DNA of 53,648 bases, taken from NCBI GenBank assembly GCA_017651425.1, contig JAGCCZ010000024.1:1-53648 (forward strand), read 5' to 3'. Under the pieces are notes generated by a model. That model ran no database searches and was not told the DNA's origin. It saw only the letters and a list, made by a program, of their open reading frames with translations. How positions within the stretch are numbered: position 1 is the first letter of the stretch; each line of letters begins with the position of its first letter. A program made the position numbers and the translations under genes. Below, piece by piece: positions 26,513 to 35,234 of the stretch. The DNA is from Bacteroidales bacterium (GTDB lineage Bacteria > Bacteroidota > Bacteroidia > Bacteroidales > WCHB1-69).

Positions 26513-26998
26513 ATGTCTTTAGAGATTACAGGCAAACTTATACAAAAGCTCGAGATGCAGTCGGGCACCAGCGCCAGGACCGGGTCCACATGGCAGAAGC
26601 AAGAGTTCGTCATCGAGACCAACGACCAATTCCCCCGCAAGATATGCGCAAACCTGTGGGGTGATCGCGCCAACCAGCTCAACGAATACAACATTGGCGA
26701 CCAGATGAAGGTCTCCTTCGATCTGGAGTCGCGGGAGTTCAACGGCAAGTGGTACACTGATGTGAAGGCATGGAAAATCGAGCATGTGCAGGAGGGCGCG
26801 CCTTTGCAGCCGCAGGCCTACAATCCTGCCGGCATGGCGCCGCAGCAGCCGCAGTACAACCCTGCCGCCGTGCAGCCGCAGCACACGGCCTACACACCGC
26901 CCGCCGGCACGCCGCCACCCGCCAACGACCTGCCCGGGTACGGTCCTGCACAGGACACCTTCACGGACGACGGTGCTCCCGACGACCTGCCGTTCTAA
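26513..26998 (+). CDS. DUF3127 OB-fold-like protein with SSB-like acidic tip
   Basis: 161 residues. The N-terminal domain (about 2-93) fits DUF3127. Its strands (LEITGKLIQKLEMQSG, WQKQEFVIET, GDQMKVSFDLESREFNGKWYTDV) give the look of a five-stranded OB-fold. A Pro/Gln/Ala-rich, probably disordered linker follows (about 97-148). The chain ends in TDDGAPDDLPF, very like the acidic C-terminal tip of single-stranded-DNA-binding protein (DDDIPF in E. coli), which recruits repair and replication partners. The layout of fold, flexible linker and acidic Pro-Phe tip is that of SSB. I infer nucleic-acid binding; the pathway is unknown. It stands between envelope genes with 32 and 80 bases of spacing. 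Confidence 0.85.
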   Translation: MSLEITGKLIQKLEMQSGTSARTGSTWQKQEFVIETNDQFPRKICANLWGDRANQLNEYNIGDQMKVSFDLESREFNGKWYTDVKAWKIEHVQEGAPLQPQAYNPAGMAPQQPQYNPAAVQPQHTAYTPPAGTPPPANDLPGYGPAQDTFTDDGAPDDLPF

Positions 26999-27014
26999 AC
27001 CTTTTGTCACATCC

Positions 27015-27058
27015 CAACGCCCGCCCCGCGATCCGAAACCAAACGCCAGCGGGCGTTG
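27015..27058. repeat. 10-bp perfect inverted repeat before the NlpC gene
   Basis: CAACGCCCGC (27015-27024) and GCGGGCGTTG (27049-27058) are exact inverted copies 24 bases apart. There is no T-run. It may be a weak terminator after the DUF3127 gene or an mRNA structure in the leader of the next gene. Confidence 0.4.
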
Positions 27059-27078
27059 AAACTATATTGCCATAACCT

Positions 27079-27873
27079 ATGAATCACGGAATTTGCCTTT
27101 GGATGGCCGCCGCTCTTCGCGCCGAGCCTTCCCACACCGCCGAGATGGTGTCGCAACTCCTTTTCGGAGAATCCTATGCTGTCATTGAAGAGCTGCCCGA
27201 GTGGGTCAAGATCCGCACCGACGACTGCGGCTACGAGGGGTGGCTGCAGCGCAAGCAGTTCGTGCCCCTTTCCGACGAGGAACATGCCAGCCTGCAATCG
27301 CAGCCGCACCGCATTGTTGACACCCTCTTTCAGTTCGTCCGTGACCAACAGAGCCACATCCCCACGCTGCTCTGCATCGGGGCTCGCCTCCCCGAGCCGG
27401 AAGAGGGCGTATTCTCACTCGCAGGCAGGACGTTCAAATTGGAGCCCGCCGCGCCACTCGCGGTGCCGCATCACGAGGGGCTCACCGAACAGCAAGACCG
27501 TCTGCTCGCCTTTGCGTTCCAATACCTCAACGCGCCCTACCTTTGGGGCGGACGCACCCCCGCCGGCATCGACTGCTCCGGCTTCTCCCAGATGGCCTTC
27601 CGCAGCATCGGCATCAACCTGCCCCGAGACGCCTCCCGGCAAGTGGAGTTGGGCACCCCTGTTGACTTCGTTGACGAGGCACGGATCGGCGACCTCGCCT
27701 TCTTCGGCAACGAGGAGGGACGGATCATCCACGTGGGCATCGTATGCGGCCACCGACAGATCCTGCATGCTTCCGGCCACGTCCAGATCAACACCCTGGA
27801 CGACACCGGCATCTTCCACGCACCTTCCGGAAAATACACACACTCTCTACGAATCATCAAACGCCTCTTCTAA
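27079..27873 (+). CDS. NlpC/P60 cysteine peptidase with SH3-like domain (YkfC / DPP VI type)
   Basis: 264 residues. A bacterial SH3-like region begins at the very N-terminus (about 6-65), with a second SH3-like segment at about 90-125, then the NlpC/P60 domain (about 138-262). The catalytic set is visible: Cys166 in GIDCSGFSQ, His218 in IIHVGI and His230 in ILHASG. The SAPYLWGGR-like segment (NAPYLWGGRTPAG, 151-163) matches gamma-D-glutamyl-diamino-acid endopeptidases that cut muropeptides. No signal peptide is visible, which fits the YkfC-type role in cytoplasmic muropeptide recycling. The stop is 6 bases before mltG, so the two genes are probably cotranscribed. Confidence 0.88.
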   Translation: MNHGICLWMAAALRAEPSHTAEMVSQLLFGESYAVIEELPEWVKIRTDDCGYEGWLQRKQFVPLSDEEHASLQSQPHRIVDTLFQFVRDQQSHIPTLLCIGARLPEPEEGVFSLAGRTFKLEPAAPLAVPHHEGLTEQQDRLLAFAFQYLNAPYLWGGRTPAGIDCSGFSQMAFRSIGINLPRDASRQVELGTPVDFVDEARIGDLAFFGNEEGRIIHVGIVCGHRQILHASGHVQINTLDDTGIFHAPSGKYTHSLRIIKRLF

Positions 27874-27879
27874 CCGAAC

Positions 27880-28902
27880 ATGAAAAAGAAGATTCTCAGG
27901 TTACTGCTCCTCCTTTTCGGCATTGCCATTGTCGCGGCCGCCTACGCGGCATTCGCCCTGTTTGGCCCCAACACCGCCATCGGCGGCGAGGTCAAGGTCA
28001 CCGTGCCACACGGGGCCACCTACGAGCAGATGAAGGACTCCCTGCGCGCACACCATGTGCTGCGCAATGAAAAGACTTTCGACCGCACCGCGCAGCTGAT
28101 GCGCTTCAAGACCATACGGCCGGGTCGTTACACCATCCAGCCCAACAGCAGCAACATCGAGCTGGTCAGACTTCTGCGACGGGGACAGCACTATGCCGTG
28201 CGGTTTTCCTTCAACAACGTGCGCACCATCGACCAATTCGTCGAAAAGGTGGGCAACCGATTCTTCTTCACTCCCGAAGAGCTGGCGGCCTGTCTTGGCG
28301 ACAGCGCGTTCATCGGCCGTCTGGGATTCGACAAACACACCCTGCCCGCCCTCTTCATCCCCAACACCTACGACCTCTTCTACGACATCACAGCCGAAGG
28401 GTTCGTGGAGCGGATGCACGAGTTCTACCAGCAATTCTGGACCCCGCAGCGCAAGGAGCAGGCCGAAGCCATCGGGCTGACGCCCGTGGAGGTGGCCACG
28501 TTGGCCTCCATCGTGGAGGAGGAGAACCACCGCCCTGCCGAGAAGGCCATCATCGCGGGACTCTATATGAACCGTCTGCACAAAGGCATGCTGCTACAGG
28601 CCGACCCGACCGTCAAGTTCGCGCTCGGCGACTTCGCCCGCAAGCGCATCCTCAACGCCGACCTCAGCGTGGACTCACCTTACAACACCTACAAATACAA
28701 GGGACTTCCTCCCGGGCCCATCCGCTTCCCTGAGGGGTCCACCATGGACTCGGTGCTGCATTACACGCACCACGACTACCTGTACATGTGCGCCAAGGAG
28801 GATCTCTCCGGCTATCACAACTTCACCTCCAGCGCTGCGCAGCACGCCGCCAATGCCGCTCGCTACCGCGCGGCCCTCAACCGACAGAACATCAAACGAT
28901 AA
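27880..28902 (+). CDS. mltG: Endolytic murein transglycosylase MltG
   Basis: 340 residues. An N-terminal TM anchor (about 7-28) is followed by a LysM-like region (about 38-100) and the YceG/MltG catalytic domain (about 105-335). The catalytic Glu is the first Glu of LASIVEEEN (Glu213). The downstream family pattern AGLYMNRLHKGMLLQADPTVKFALG is intact, as is the closing PYNTYKYKGLPPGPI motif. MltG cuts nascent glycan strands at the inner membrane and probably sets their length. It sits between a muropeptide endopeptidase and a ROK sugar kinase with very short gaps (6 and 11 bases), forming a small wall-turnover transcript. Confidence 0.95.
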   Translation: MKKKILRLLLLLFGIAIVAAAYAAFALFGPNTAIGGEVKVTVPHGATYEQMKDSLRAHHVLRNEKTFDRTAQLMRFKTIRPGRYTIQPNSSNIELVRLLRRGQHYAVRFSFNNVRTIDQFVEKVGNRFFFTPEELAACLGDSAFIGRLGFDKHTLPALFIPNTYDLFYDITAEGFVERMHEFYQQFWTPQRKEQAEAIGLTPVEVATLASIVEEENHRPAEKAIIAGLYMNRLHKGMLLQADPTVKFALGDFARKRILNADLSVDSPYNTYKYKGLPPGPIRFPEGSTMDSVLHYTHHDYLYMCAKEDLSGYHNFTSSAAQHAANAARYRAALNRQNIKR

Positions 28903-28913
28903 ACAGCAACCTC

Positions 28914-29852
28914 ATGAGCACCTACTCCATCGGCATTGACATCGGAGGCACCAACACCGACATCGGCATCGTGCGCGACGACGGTGCCATCGTGCGCCGC
29001 GACAACCTGCCAACCGACCGCTACGACACGGCAGAGACCTACATGGAAGCCATCGCCGGCCAAATCCAGCGCATGCTGGATGCCACGCATCTGACCACCG
29101 TACAGGGCATCGGCATCGGTGCGCCCAACGGCAACCACCAGACCGTCCGCATCGAGGCCAACACCGCCAACCTGCGCATCAAAACCCCCATTCCCTTAGG
29201 CGATTTCCTGACGGAACAGTTCGGGGTGCCTGTGCGCCTGGACAACGATGCCAACGCAGCCGCCGTCGGCGAGATGGTTTACGGCGGGGCACGGGGCATG
29301 AAGCATTTCATCATGCTCACCTTGGGCACGGGCGTGGGAAGCGGCATCGTGGTGGAGGGCCGGCTGCTGCACGGCAGCCATGGCATGGCCGGTGAGCTGG
29401 GCCACGCCATCGTCTCCCCGGACGGGCGCGCATGCAGCTGCGGGCGCAACGGTTGCCTGGAGACGTATGCCTCCGCGCGGGGCATCTGCCAAAACTACCG
29501 CGAAGCTCTCCGAAAAGTCCAGCCGACGGCCAATGAGCCGGAAGGCCTCACCTGCCGGTTTGTCGGTGAGTCGGCCCTGCGAGGCGACCCCGTGGCCATG
29601 GAGGCGTATGACACCACAGCCCGCTGGCTGGGGCTGGCCTTGGCCAACGCCGTGGCCTTCTCAGAGCCGGAAGCCATCTTCCTCATGGGCGGTCCCACCC
29701 GCGCGGGCGAGGCGCTGATGCGCCCGCTCCGCAAGTATTTCGAGGATAACTTGCTTTTTCTCTACAAAGGGAAAGTCCAGGTCCTGCTGTCGCAACTGCC
29801 CCAAAACGATGCCGCCATCCTCGGCGCCGCCGCATTGGGAACCGCGTGGTAA
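28914..29852 (+). CDS. ROK family sugar kinase
   Basis: 312 residues from the ATG at 28914. The frame stays open further upstream inside mltG, but the family start MSTYSIGIDIGGTN fits here. Phosphate-binding DIGGTN lies at 9-14. The sugar-binding and zinc region reads GELGHAIVSPDGRACSCGRNGCLE (about 158-181, in two parts), with the C-x-C-G-x-x-G-C zinc ligands of ROK kinases. The catalytic Asp lies in LDNDANAAAVGE (about 108-119). The substrate may be glucose, GlcNAc, ManNAc or another hexose. The position directly behind a muropeptide peptidase and mltG makes an amino sugar from wall recycling attractive, but this is inference. Confidence 0.9.
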   Translation: MSTYSIGIDIGGTNTDIGIVRDDGAIVRRDNLPTDRYDTAETYMEAIAGQIQRMLDATHLTTVQGIGIGAPNGNHQTVRIEANTANLRIKTPIPLGDFLTEQFGVPVRLDNDANAAAVGEMVYGGARGMKHFIMLTLGTGVGSGIVVEGRLLHGSHGMAGELGHAIVSPDGRACSCGRNGCLETYASARGICQNYREALRKVQPTANEPEGLTCRFVGESALRGDPVAMEAYDTTARWLGLALANAVAFSEPEAIFLMGGPTRAGEALMRPLRKYFEDNLLFLYKGKVQVLLSQLPQNDAAILGAAALGTAW

Positions 29853-30477
29853 TCCGAGTGAAGGCCGTAGGCCTTCGGGGGATTCCGCTCGCTCACTGCG
29901 TTCGCGGCGGAATGGTGGTTGCACGCTGACACGCAGGGAAAGGAAAAGATGGGCGGCGGGAGGCTGTGCCGAGATTGGGAATTGGTATTGTCCGCCGCCC
30001 ATCTTTTCCCTCTTTTTGTGCTCCAACGCGCACCATTCCGCCGGCGATAACCGGCGGAACCTCCCACCAACACCGGCAGACCTGACGGCCTGCCTGCAGC
30101 GACAGCCGGCGGAACCTCCCACCTACCACCAACCGCGGTGTTCGTTTTTCGTTTTACGTTTTTCGGAACAAGGTAATCGTAAATCGTAAAACGCAAACAA
30201 CCAACCACCTTGTCAGGGATTCCGCTCGCTCACTGCGTTCGCGGCGGAATGGTGGTTACACGCTGACGCGCAGGGAAAGGAAAAGATGGGCGGCGGCGGT
30301 TGGGGAGTGTAATTCGTAAATCAGCTCCCGCCGCCGCCCATTATCTTTTTTTCGCGGTGACGCGCACCATTCCGCCGGCTGTCGCCGGCGGAACCTCCCA
30401 CCTACCACCAAAAAAAAGGGCGCAGCCCCGCGGCCACGCCCTATAGCAGTTACAAATTCAGAATTACAAATCCAGTA
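29853..30477. repeat. Intergenic block with two tandem GC-rich palindromic modules
   Basis: No gene is seen in these 625 bases. Two direct copies of a module start at 29877 and 30215, about 338 bases apart. Each begins GGGATTCCGCTCGCTCACTG, contains TTCCGC/GCGGAA arms and then a long hairpin with left arm GGAAAAGATGGGCGGCGG (29942-29959 and 30279-30296) and right arm CCGCCGCCCAT. Each ends with a TTCCGCCGG...CCGGCGGAA palindrome (30036-30059 and about 30370-30392) and CCTCCCACC. The sequence inside the long hairpin differs completely between the two copies. Between them is an AT-rich stretch with CGTAAATCGTAAAACG. A small hairpin GAAGGCC-GTA-GGCCTTC (29860-29876) follows the ROK gene. Confidence 0.85.
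30410..30441 (-). terminator. Terminator of the first FISUMP gene
   Basis: GGGCGCAGCC (30418-30427) and GGCCACGCCC (30432-30441) form a GC-rich stem followed on the minus strand by about nine T. An almost identical terminator follows the second FISUMP gene (52903-52936). Confidence 0.85.
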
Positions 30478-33400
30478 TTATTCGGAATCCTTTACACAGC
30501 GGACTGACATTGAGTTTTCCTTGCTTTCGCCAAATCTATTTACATATCTTTGTCCATAACTCAGTCTGCGATCAAATGCCGTATTACTGCCATCCTCTGT
30601 GGATGACCAGAAGTAAGTGTGATATCCCAAAGCAGGGCGAGCAACAGCTATCCCATTATAAATGTCTGCCGGGATAGCAGAAAAACCCGTATTGTTGTTC
30701 GTATTTGTATTATAGCCAGGAGTACAACTTCCGGTGCTACTTTCCCAGTCTTCCTTGGAGGCCAACGCCTTGGCAATATAGGTGGGGTCCGCGGGCGATC
30801 CACACACATATTCAGATTGGCTGCCCACGTAGTCCGTAAGCGTTGTCCATTCTGCATCGCTTGGAAGATGCCAGCCTGTCGGGCAAACCAACCTGGCGGC
30901 CTGCCAGTTGTAGTAGTAGCCATAAACGCTGGCATCAACATACGGGTAAACATAGTAGTACGGCTCCGTGCTACTGGTTTCGATGCTGCTGGAGGCTGTT
31001 TTATCCATAGCGCCAGCAGGAGCCACATGCAGGTTCGTCTTGGTCCAGCATTGGGTGCCGATCTGTACCGTCTCGTACTCGTGACCACCAGCATCTATCA
31101 TCTTGCTGGTACCACAGTTGAACGTTTCCGGCTCTGGAGCATAGTCTCTCTTGACGCAGCGGACGCTGAAGCCGAGACCCTTCATGTAGTCCTTGATGAG
31201 CATCTCGGGACAGACGTGCGTGATCTCGACGCAGGTGCCCTTCTGCACCGTAGGTCCAATGGTGCTGGTCCAGAAGTCCGTCTGGCCGAGCAGGTTCATG
31301 TAACGGTCGATGTAGCTCTCGTAGTAGCCAGCGCCCTTGGCGTTGAAGCCGCTGCCGGGGGCAATGCCGGCGAGACCGGGCAGCCAGGTGGTCTGGTCGG
31401 ACGACTTGACGTTCTCGATGGCGCCGGAGATGTTCTTCATGGAAGTGTAGATGCCAACAGTAGGCACAGCCCAGCCGGCGGGGCAGACGCCCTGCACATA
31501 GCGGCCCACGGGGCTGTTGGAGGTAGCGGGCTCGGCAGTGTCATCGCCTTCCGTCACATGCATGGCGGAATACCAGCTGTAAAGACGGCCGAACTTGGCC
31601 TCGTTCTCGGCATCGTTGGGATAGTCGTCGCTATGATAGACGTTGGATGAAGGAATATCGGTGTCGTCGGAGTACTTGGTGCTGCGCAGGTTCTCGGCAG
31701 TCCAGCACTCGCAGCCGATACGTACGGTGGAGTAGGTATAGCCGTCGTAGGTAACAGTGTAAGGCTCGGTGTAGTTAGGATCATTATCGCCGCAGTTCGG
31801 ATAGCGCACGATGTATTTCTTCGTGTAGGTCACATAGTTTCCGCACATGTCGGTCAGCGTCCAAACGATGGTGTATTCACCAGGGGCAATACGGCCCAGA
31901 ATGGTGCCGGCGTTGGCCGAGCTGCTTGCACTATTGGAAATGGTGACAAAAAGGTCCGCAGGAAGGATGTTGTTGTCGTATGTCGGGGTCTCCACATAGT
32001 AAAGCGTATCGCAAGCACTGTACCAGAGGGTGATAATGACATCGTCATCGTCGAAGTTGGTGATGGCACCGTCGTTGGTGACCTTCGGCCGCACATTGAC
32101 TGTTACGGTGAAGGCATCACCTGTACAACTGGTGATTTCCATGCCTTCAACTGTTGTGACCGTGGTGGGGGTCACTGTGTAAACAATGGTCTGCTTCTCC
32201 AATGTTGCATTATACAAATTGCCAGTCGTGAAGTTTGCTTGTGCTGTTGTAGCTTCCGTGGCACCAGTAACATTTGCATTAGGAGTACTGATGGTCCAAG
32301 TGTAGGTGGTAGTGTAGTTGAAGGTGATCGGATCGATAAAGCTACTTCCTGCAGGCACCTTGTCGCCACTTGCGAGCGACATGGTGGCAGCATTGTCAGA
32401 ACAGATAGTGTATTCCTTGTTGGCAACGTATGCCTTCGGTGTGGTATAAACATTGAAGTTTCCTGTTCCAGTGCAACCGTATTTGTCGGTCACCACAACA
32501 GAGTAGTTGTCAACATGTGTGACCACGTCCTCACCCGTATAGGCGATAGTGGTGGCCGTGGCACCCGTGCCTAATGACGAGGGAGTCCATTGGTAGGTGG
32601 GGTCTTCAGCTGCCGTGACGGCCGTCAAGGTTGAAGTTTCTCCCGGACAATTGAATACATCTGTCACGGTTGTTGGCACTATCTCCACGGTGGGCGCAGC
32701 CGGTTTTTCAACCGGGATGGAAACCTCGTGTGTCACACCGCACATATCGGTAGCCGTGGCGGTCACACTTTGAGAGGATGCGAGGGGGGTTCCAGGAGCC
32801 GGATTGATGTTGCTCAAGGTCACCTCATTGCCGCAGGAGGAGCTGAGGGCCGCATTGACAGCCGCTGTCAGAATGGCATTGGAAGGGACACTGAAATCAC
32901 AGCTTCCACCGGAGGTGGCTATCACGTTTGCGATGGTACCCAAAGACCACGCCGGGTTCTCCGTGGTGAAGCTGCCCGTCTCGGTGTTGCTGGTACAGTT
33001 GTTGCCATCCGTCACATACAATGAATAACTGTACGGGGTGTTACAGTTCGGAAGAGTGGCTGCCACAGTACCTTCATTGGTGCTTCCTGTTGCGTCTGTC
33101 CAGTGGTAGGTAAGGTTGCTGCTGCTGCCTTCGGTCACATCTGCGGTCACCGTGTAGGAAGTTTTGCCCGGACATTTGTCGTCAGGCTCCGCGATGCTGT
33201 TCACCACAGGATTCTCCCACACATTGAGGGTGTAGTAGTTATTGGAAGGCACACCGCAAGAGGCAGTATAATTGACCACATAGCGCACGTAAGTGGTGGT
33301 GGTGAGGCCGGTGACTGAGAGCGGGGTCACACTTGTCACATCGTCCCAATGGCTCCTGTCGGTAGAGGTTTGCCAAGTGACAGTATATGTGGTGTTTCCT

Positions 33401-35079
33401 GCAGTCAGGTTGACGCTCACATCGCCGCCGGAGCACACACTGGTCGTAGTGTTGTTGGCGGCATCTTTCACCATGCCCGGGTCAATGTCGCTGGGCCGGG
33501 TCACATGAACGGCATTCGAATAGACTGTTGAGTTGGAGCCGTATGTATATCCTCTGCGGTAGTAACCCGTGGTGTTCTCCACGGTATATTCTTTTCCATC
33601 AGCATCACCAATGGTGGTCCAGGAGGAATTGTCGGTGGAAAATTGCCAGCTATAGGTGCCATCATTAGGTGTGGCATCCGTCGTGCTGGTAATCGTCACC
33701 ACGGTATCGCCGGGGTTACAAACCCAGGTGGTATTGTCAGCGGCAATTACGCCAGGGTTGACGGGATTGACTGTCACGTTAGTACATGCACTCTTGGTGG
33801 TGATACAAGCATCACTATTGGTGGCATACTCGCATTTGTTCGTCACAGTAACACAATATTGTTTGGAAGCATACAGTGTTCCTGTTGTGACAGGGTTACC
33901 TGTTAGGCCATCCGTCCATTGATAGGTTGTGGAGTAAAAACCGCTTCCCGTAAGATTATCGGAAACATTAGCCGTAAGAGTTGTGACACCGGAACCTGTG
34001 ATGATTGCAGGATCCGCCACTGGCGTCACTGTAATGGCCCTTTCATCAATATAGAAATGCACACGTACCATACCACTATGTCCAGCACCACCGCGACTCC
34101 AGTTCAGAGTTCCAGTTTTGGAACCACCGCCACCACCACCAGGGCCAGCACCAGCATATCCATTTCTCGGGCCACCATATACATCATTCCAGTCTGATGT
34201 TCCTCTGCCACCCGCACCACAAACATCTCCGTAGCCAGCTCCACCTGCTCCCCAACCATCATTTGCAACACACCGAGCATCTTTACCATTGTTATCAATA
34301 CCAGCAGGATTACCGGCACCGCCGCCGCCGCCAGAGCTCATGTTACCAAGAACGCCACTACACCTTCCGGTTCCATTACCGCCTCTACCGCCAGGATAGT
34401 GAATGTCGCCAATGCCAGCAGCAGCTCCACCAGCAGCTCCAGTCTCATTGCCGTTAACACCTCGGCAAGTTTTTCCACCATAAGCTTCAAGGATGATATT
34501 ACCCGTAGAATTTCTTTTTACAGAAGATGTTTTACCATCATCCTCCCTGTGATTTCTGAAAAAAGGATAGACATAAGACTGATCGTCAGTTAAATTCCAG
34601 TCGTCAATGTCAAGATACACGAACCAGAAGCCTTCGTATTCTCTACCAGCGCAATACAATGCGTATGAAAGCCATCCACACACATCTGTATAATTACCAG
34701 TAGTTACTCTATCAGCGGTGTTGTAGCCTCCTGCTCCCACAGTAATAGCGAATGTTTCACCAGCAGTAAGACCAGAATTGATGTCCGTACGTCCATATGC
34801 ACCGCCACCGCCACCACCGGATGTATGATACATTTGCCCACTTCCATCATCACCGCCAGTATTGAGAGCAGAATATCCCTTCACAAATCCGCCGGCGCCG
34901 CCGCCGCCCACAGCCTCAAAATACACCTTGGTACAGCCCTGGGGCACAGTGAAAGTTCCATTGGATGTATAATCCTTATAGCACCACTTCCCCCATTGCT
35001 GGGCGAAAGAAACATTTACTGCTAAAAAGCAGAAAACCAAGAGGATAGCTCCTCTTAAAAGCGTACTGTTTTTTTTCAT
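30478..35079 (-). CDS. Large glycine-rich secreted protein with two C-terminal FISUMP (Fib_succ_major) domains
   Basis: 1533 residues. A signal peptide (about 1-26, ending VSFAQ) is followed by a glycine-rich beta region (about 35-345). This starts with the TVPQGCTKVYFEAVGGGG pattern of bacterial glycine-rich surface domains. Next come several Ig/PKD-like repeats (about 350-1100) with paired Cys and NPG/PSDIDPG linkers. FISUMP domain 1 (about 1111-1311; IGCECWTAENLR, FGRLYSWYSAM, VRCVK) and FISUMP domain 2 (about 1320-1533; IGTQCWTKTNL, GYYYNWQAARLVCPTGWHLP, SVRCVKDSE) end the chain. No type IX C-terminal signal was recognised, so the export route beyond Sec is unclear. It is a paralogue of the protein at 49.4-52.9 kb. 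The 5' and 3' ends look AT-richer than the middle. An adhesin or ligand-binding role is inferred from architecture. Confidence 0.85.
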   Translation of the reverse strand: MKKNSTLLRGAILLVFCFLAVNVSFAQQWGKWCYKDYTSNGTFTVPQGCTKVYFEAVGGGGAGGFVKGYSALNTGGDDGSGQMYHTSGGGGGGAYGRTDINSGLTAGETFAITVGAGGYNTADRVTTGNYTDVCGWLSYALYCAGREYEGFWFVYLDIDDWNLTDDQSYVYPFFRNHREDDGKTSSVKRNSTGNIILEAYGGKTCRGVNGNETGAAGGAAAGIGDIHYPGGRGGNGTGRCSGVLGNMSSGGGGGAGNPAGIDNNGKDARCVANDGWGAGGAGYGDVCGAGGRGTSDWNDVYGGPRNGYAGAGPGGGGGGSKTGTLNWSRGGAGHSGMVRVHFYIDERAITVTPVADPAIITGSGVTTLTANVSDNLTGSGFYSTTYQWTDGLTGNPVTTGTLYASKQYCVTVTNKCEYATNSDACITTKSACTNVTVNPVNPGVIAADNTTWVCNPGDTVVTITSTTDATPNDGTYSWQFSTDNSSWTTIGDADGKEYTVENTTGYYRRGYTYGSNSTVYSNAVHVTRPSDIDPGMVKDAANNTTTSVCSGGDVSVNLTAGNTTYTVTWQTSTDRSHWDDVTSVTPLSVTGLTTTTYVRYVVNYTASCGVPSNNYYTLNVWENPVVNSIAEPDDKCPGKTSYTVTADVTEGSSSNLTYHWTDATGSTNEGTVAATLPNCNTPYSYSLYVTDGNNCTSNTETGSFTTENPAWSLGTIANVIATSGGSCDFSVPSNAILTAAVNAALSSSCGNEVTLSNINPAPGTPLASSQSVTATATDMCGVTHEVSIPVEKPAAPTVEIVPTTVTDVFNCPGETSTLTAVTAAEDPTYQWTPSSLGTGATATTIAYTGEDVVTHVDNYSVVVTDKYGCTGTGNFNVYTTPKAYVANKEYTICSDNAATMSLASGDKVPAGSSFIDPITFNYTTTYTWTISTPNANVTGATEATTAQANFTTGNLYNATLEKQTIVYTVTPTTVTTVEGMEITSCTGDAFTVTVNVRPKVTNDGAITNFDDDDVIITLWYSACDTLYYVETPTYDNNILPADLFVTISNSASSSANAGTILGRIAPGEYTIVWTLTDMCGNYVTYTKKYIVRYPNCGDNDPNYTEPYTVTYDGYTYSTVRIGCECWTAENLRSTKYSDDTDIPSSNVYHSDDYPNDAENEAKFGRLYSWYSAMHVTEGDDTAEPATSNSPVGRYVQGVCPAGWAVPTVGIYTSMKNISGAIENVKSSDQTTWLPGLAGIAPGSGFNAKGAGYYESYIDRYMNLLGQTDFWTSTIGPTVQKGTCVEITHVCPEMLIKDYMKGLGFSVRCVKRDYAPEPETFNCGTSKMIDAGGHEYETVQIGTQCWTKTNLHVAPAGAMDKTASSSIETSSTEPYYYVYPYVDASVYGYYYNWQAARLVCPTGWHLPSDAEWTTLTDYVGSQSEYVCGSPADPTYIAKALASKEDWESSTGSCTPGYNTNTNNNTGFSAIPADIYNGIAVARPALGYHTYFWSSTEDGSNTAFDRRLSYGQRYVNRFGESKENSMSVRCVKDSE

Positions 35080-35147
35080 TGTTATTTGAATTTATAAATA
35101 ATTGTCTCTGTTTTCATTACACACTTTACACTTTATCTCATAAACTG

Positions 35148-35177
35148 CAAAAATACATTTTTTTTCAATATACGCAA
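35148..35177 (-). promoter_or_regulatory. Promoter of the first FISUMP gene
   Basis: Minus-strand TATTTTTG (35148-35155) has TTGC (35174-35177) about 18 bases upstream, fitting the -7/-33 pattern. The 5' leader would be about 60-65 bases. Confidence 0.55.
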
Positions 35178-35189
35178 GTAAAAAAAAAA

Positions 35190-35234
35190 ATGTTACAAAT
35201 AGAGGATTGGTCTTTGGGCACCTACTACCAATCC
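35190..35234 (-). terminator. Terminator of the SGNH-SGNH-MBOAT operon
   Basis: ACCAATCC (35227-35234, touching the MBOAT stop) pairs with GGATTGGT (35204-35211). On the minus strand a long T-run follows about a dozen bases after the stem. Confidence 0.55.

Noticed and set aside
29853..30477. CRISPR array
   Set aside because: The repeats are long, palindromic, unevenly spaced and only two or three in number. There are no uniform spacers and no cas genes.
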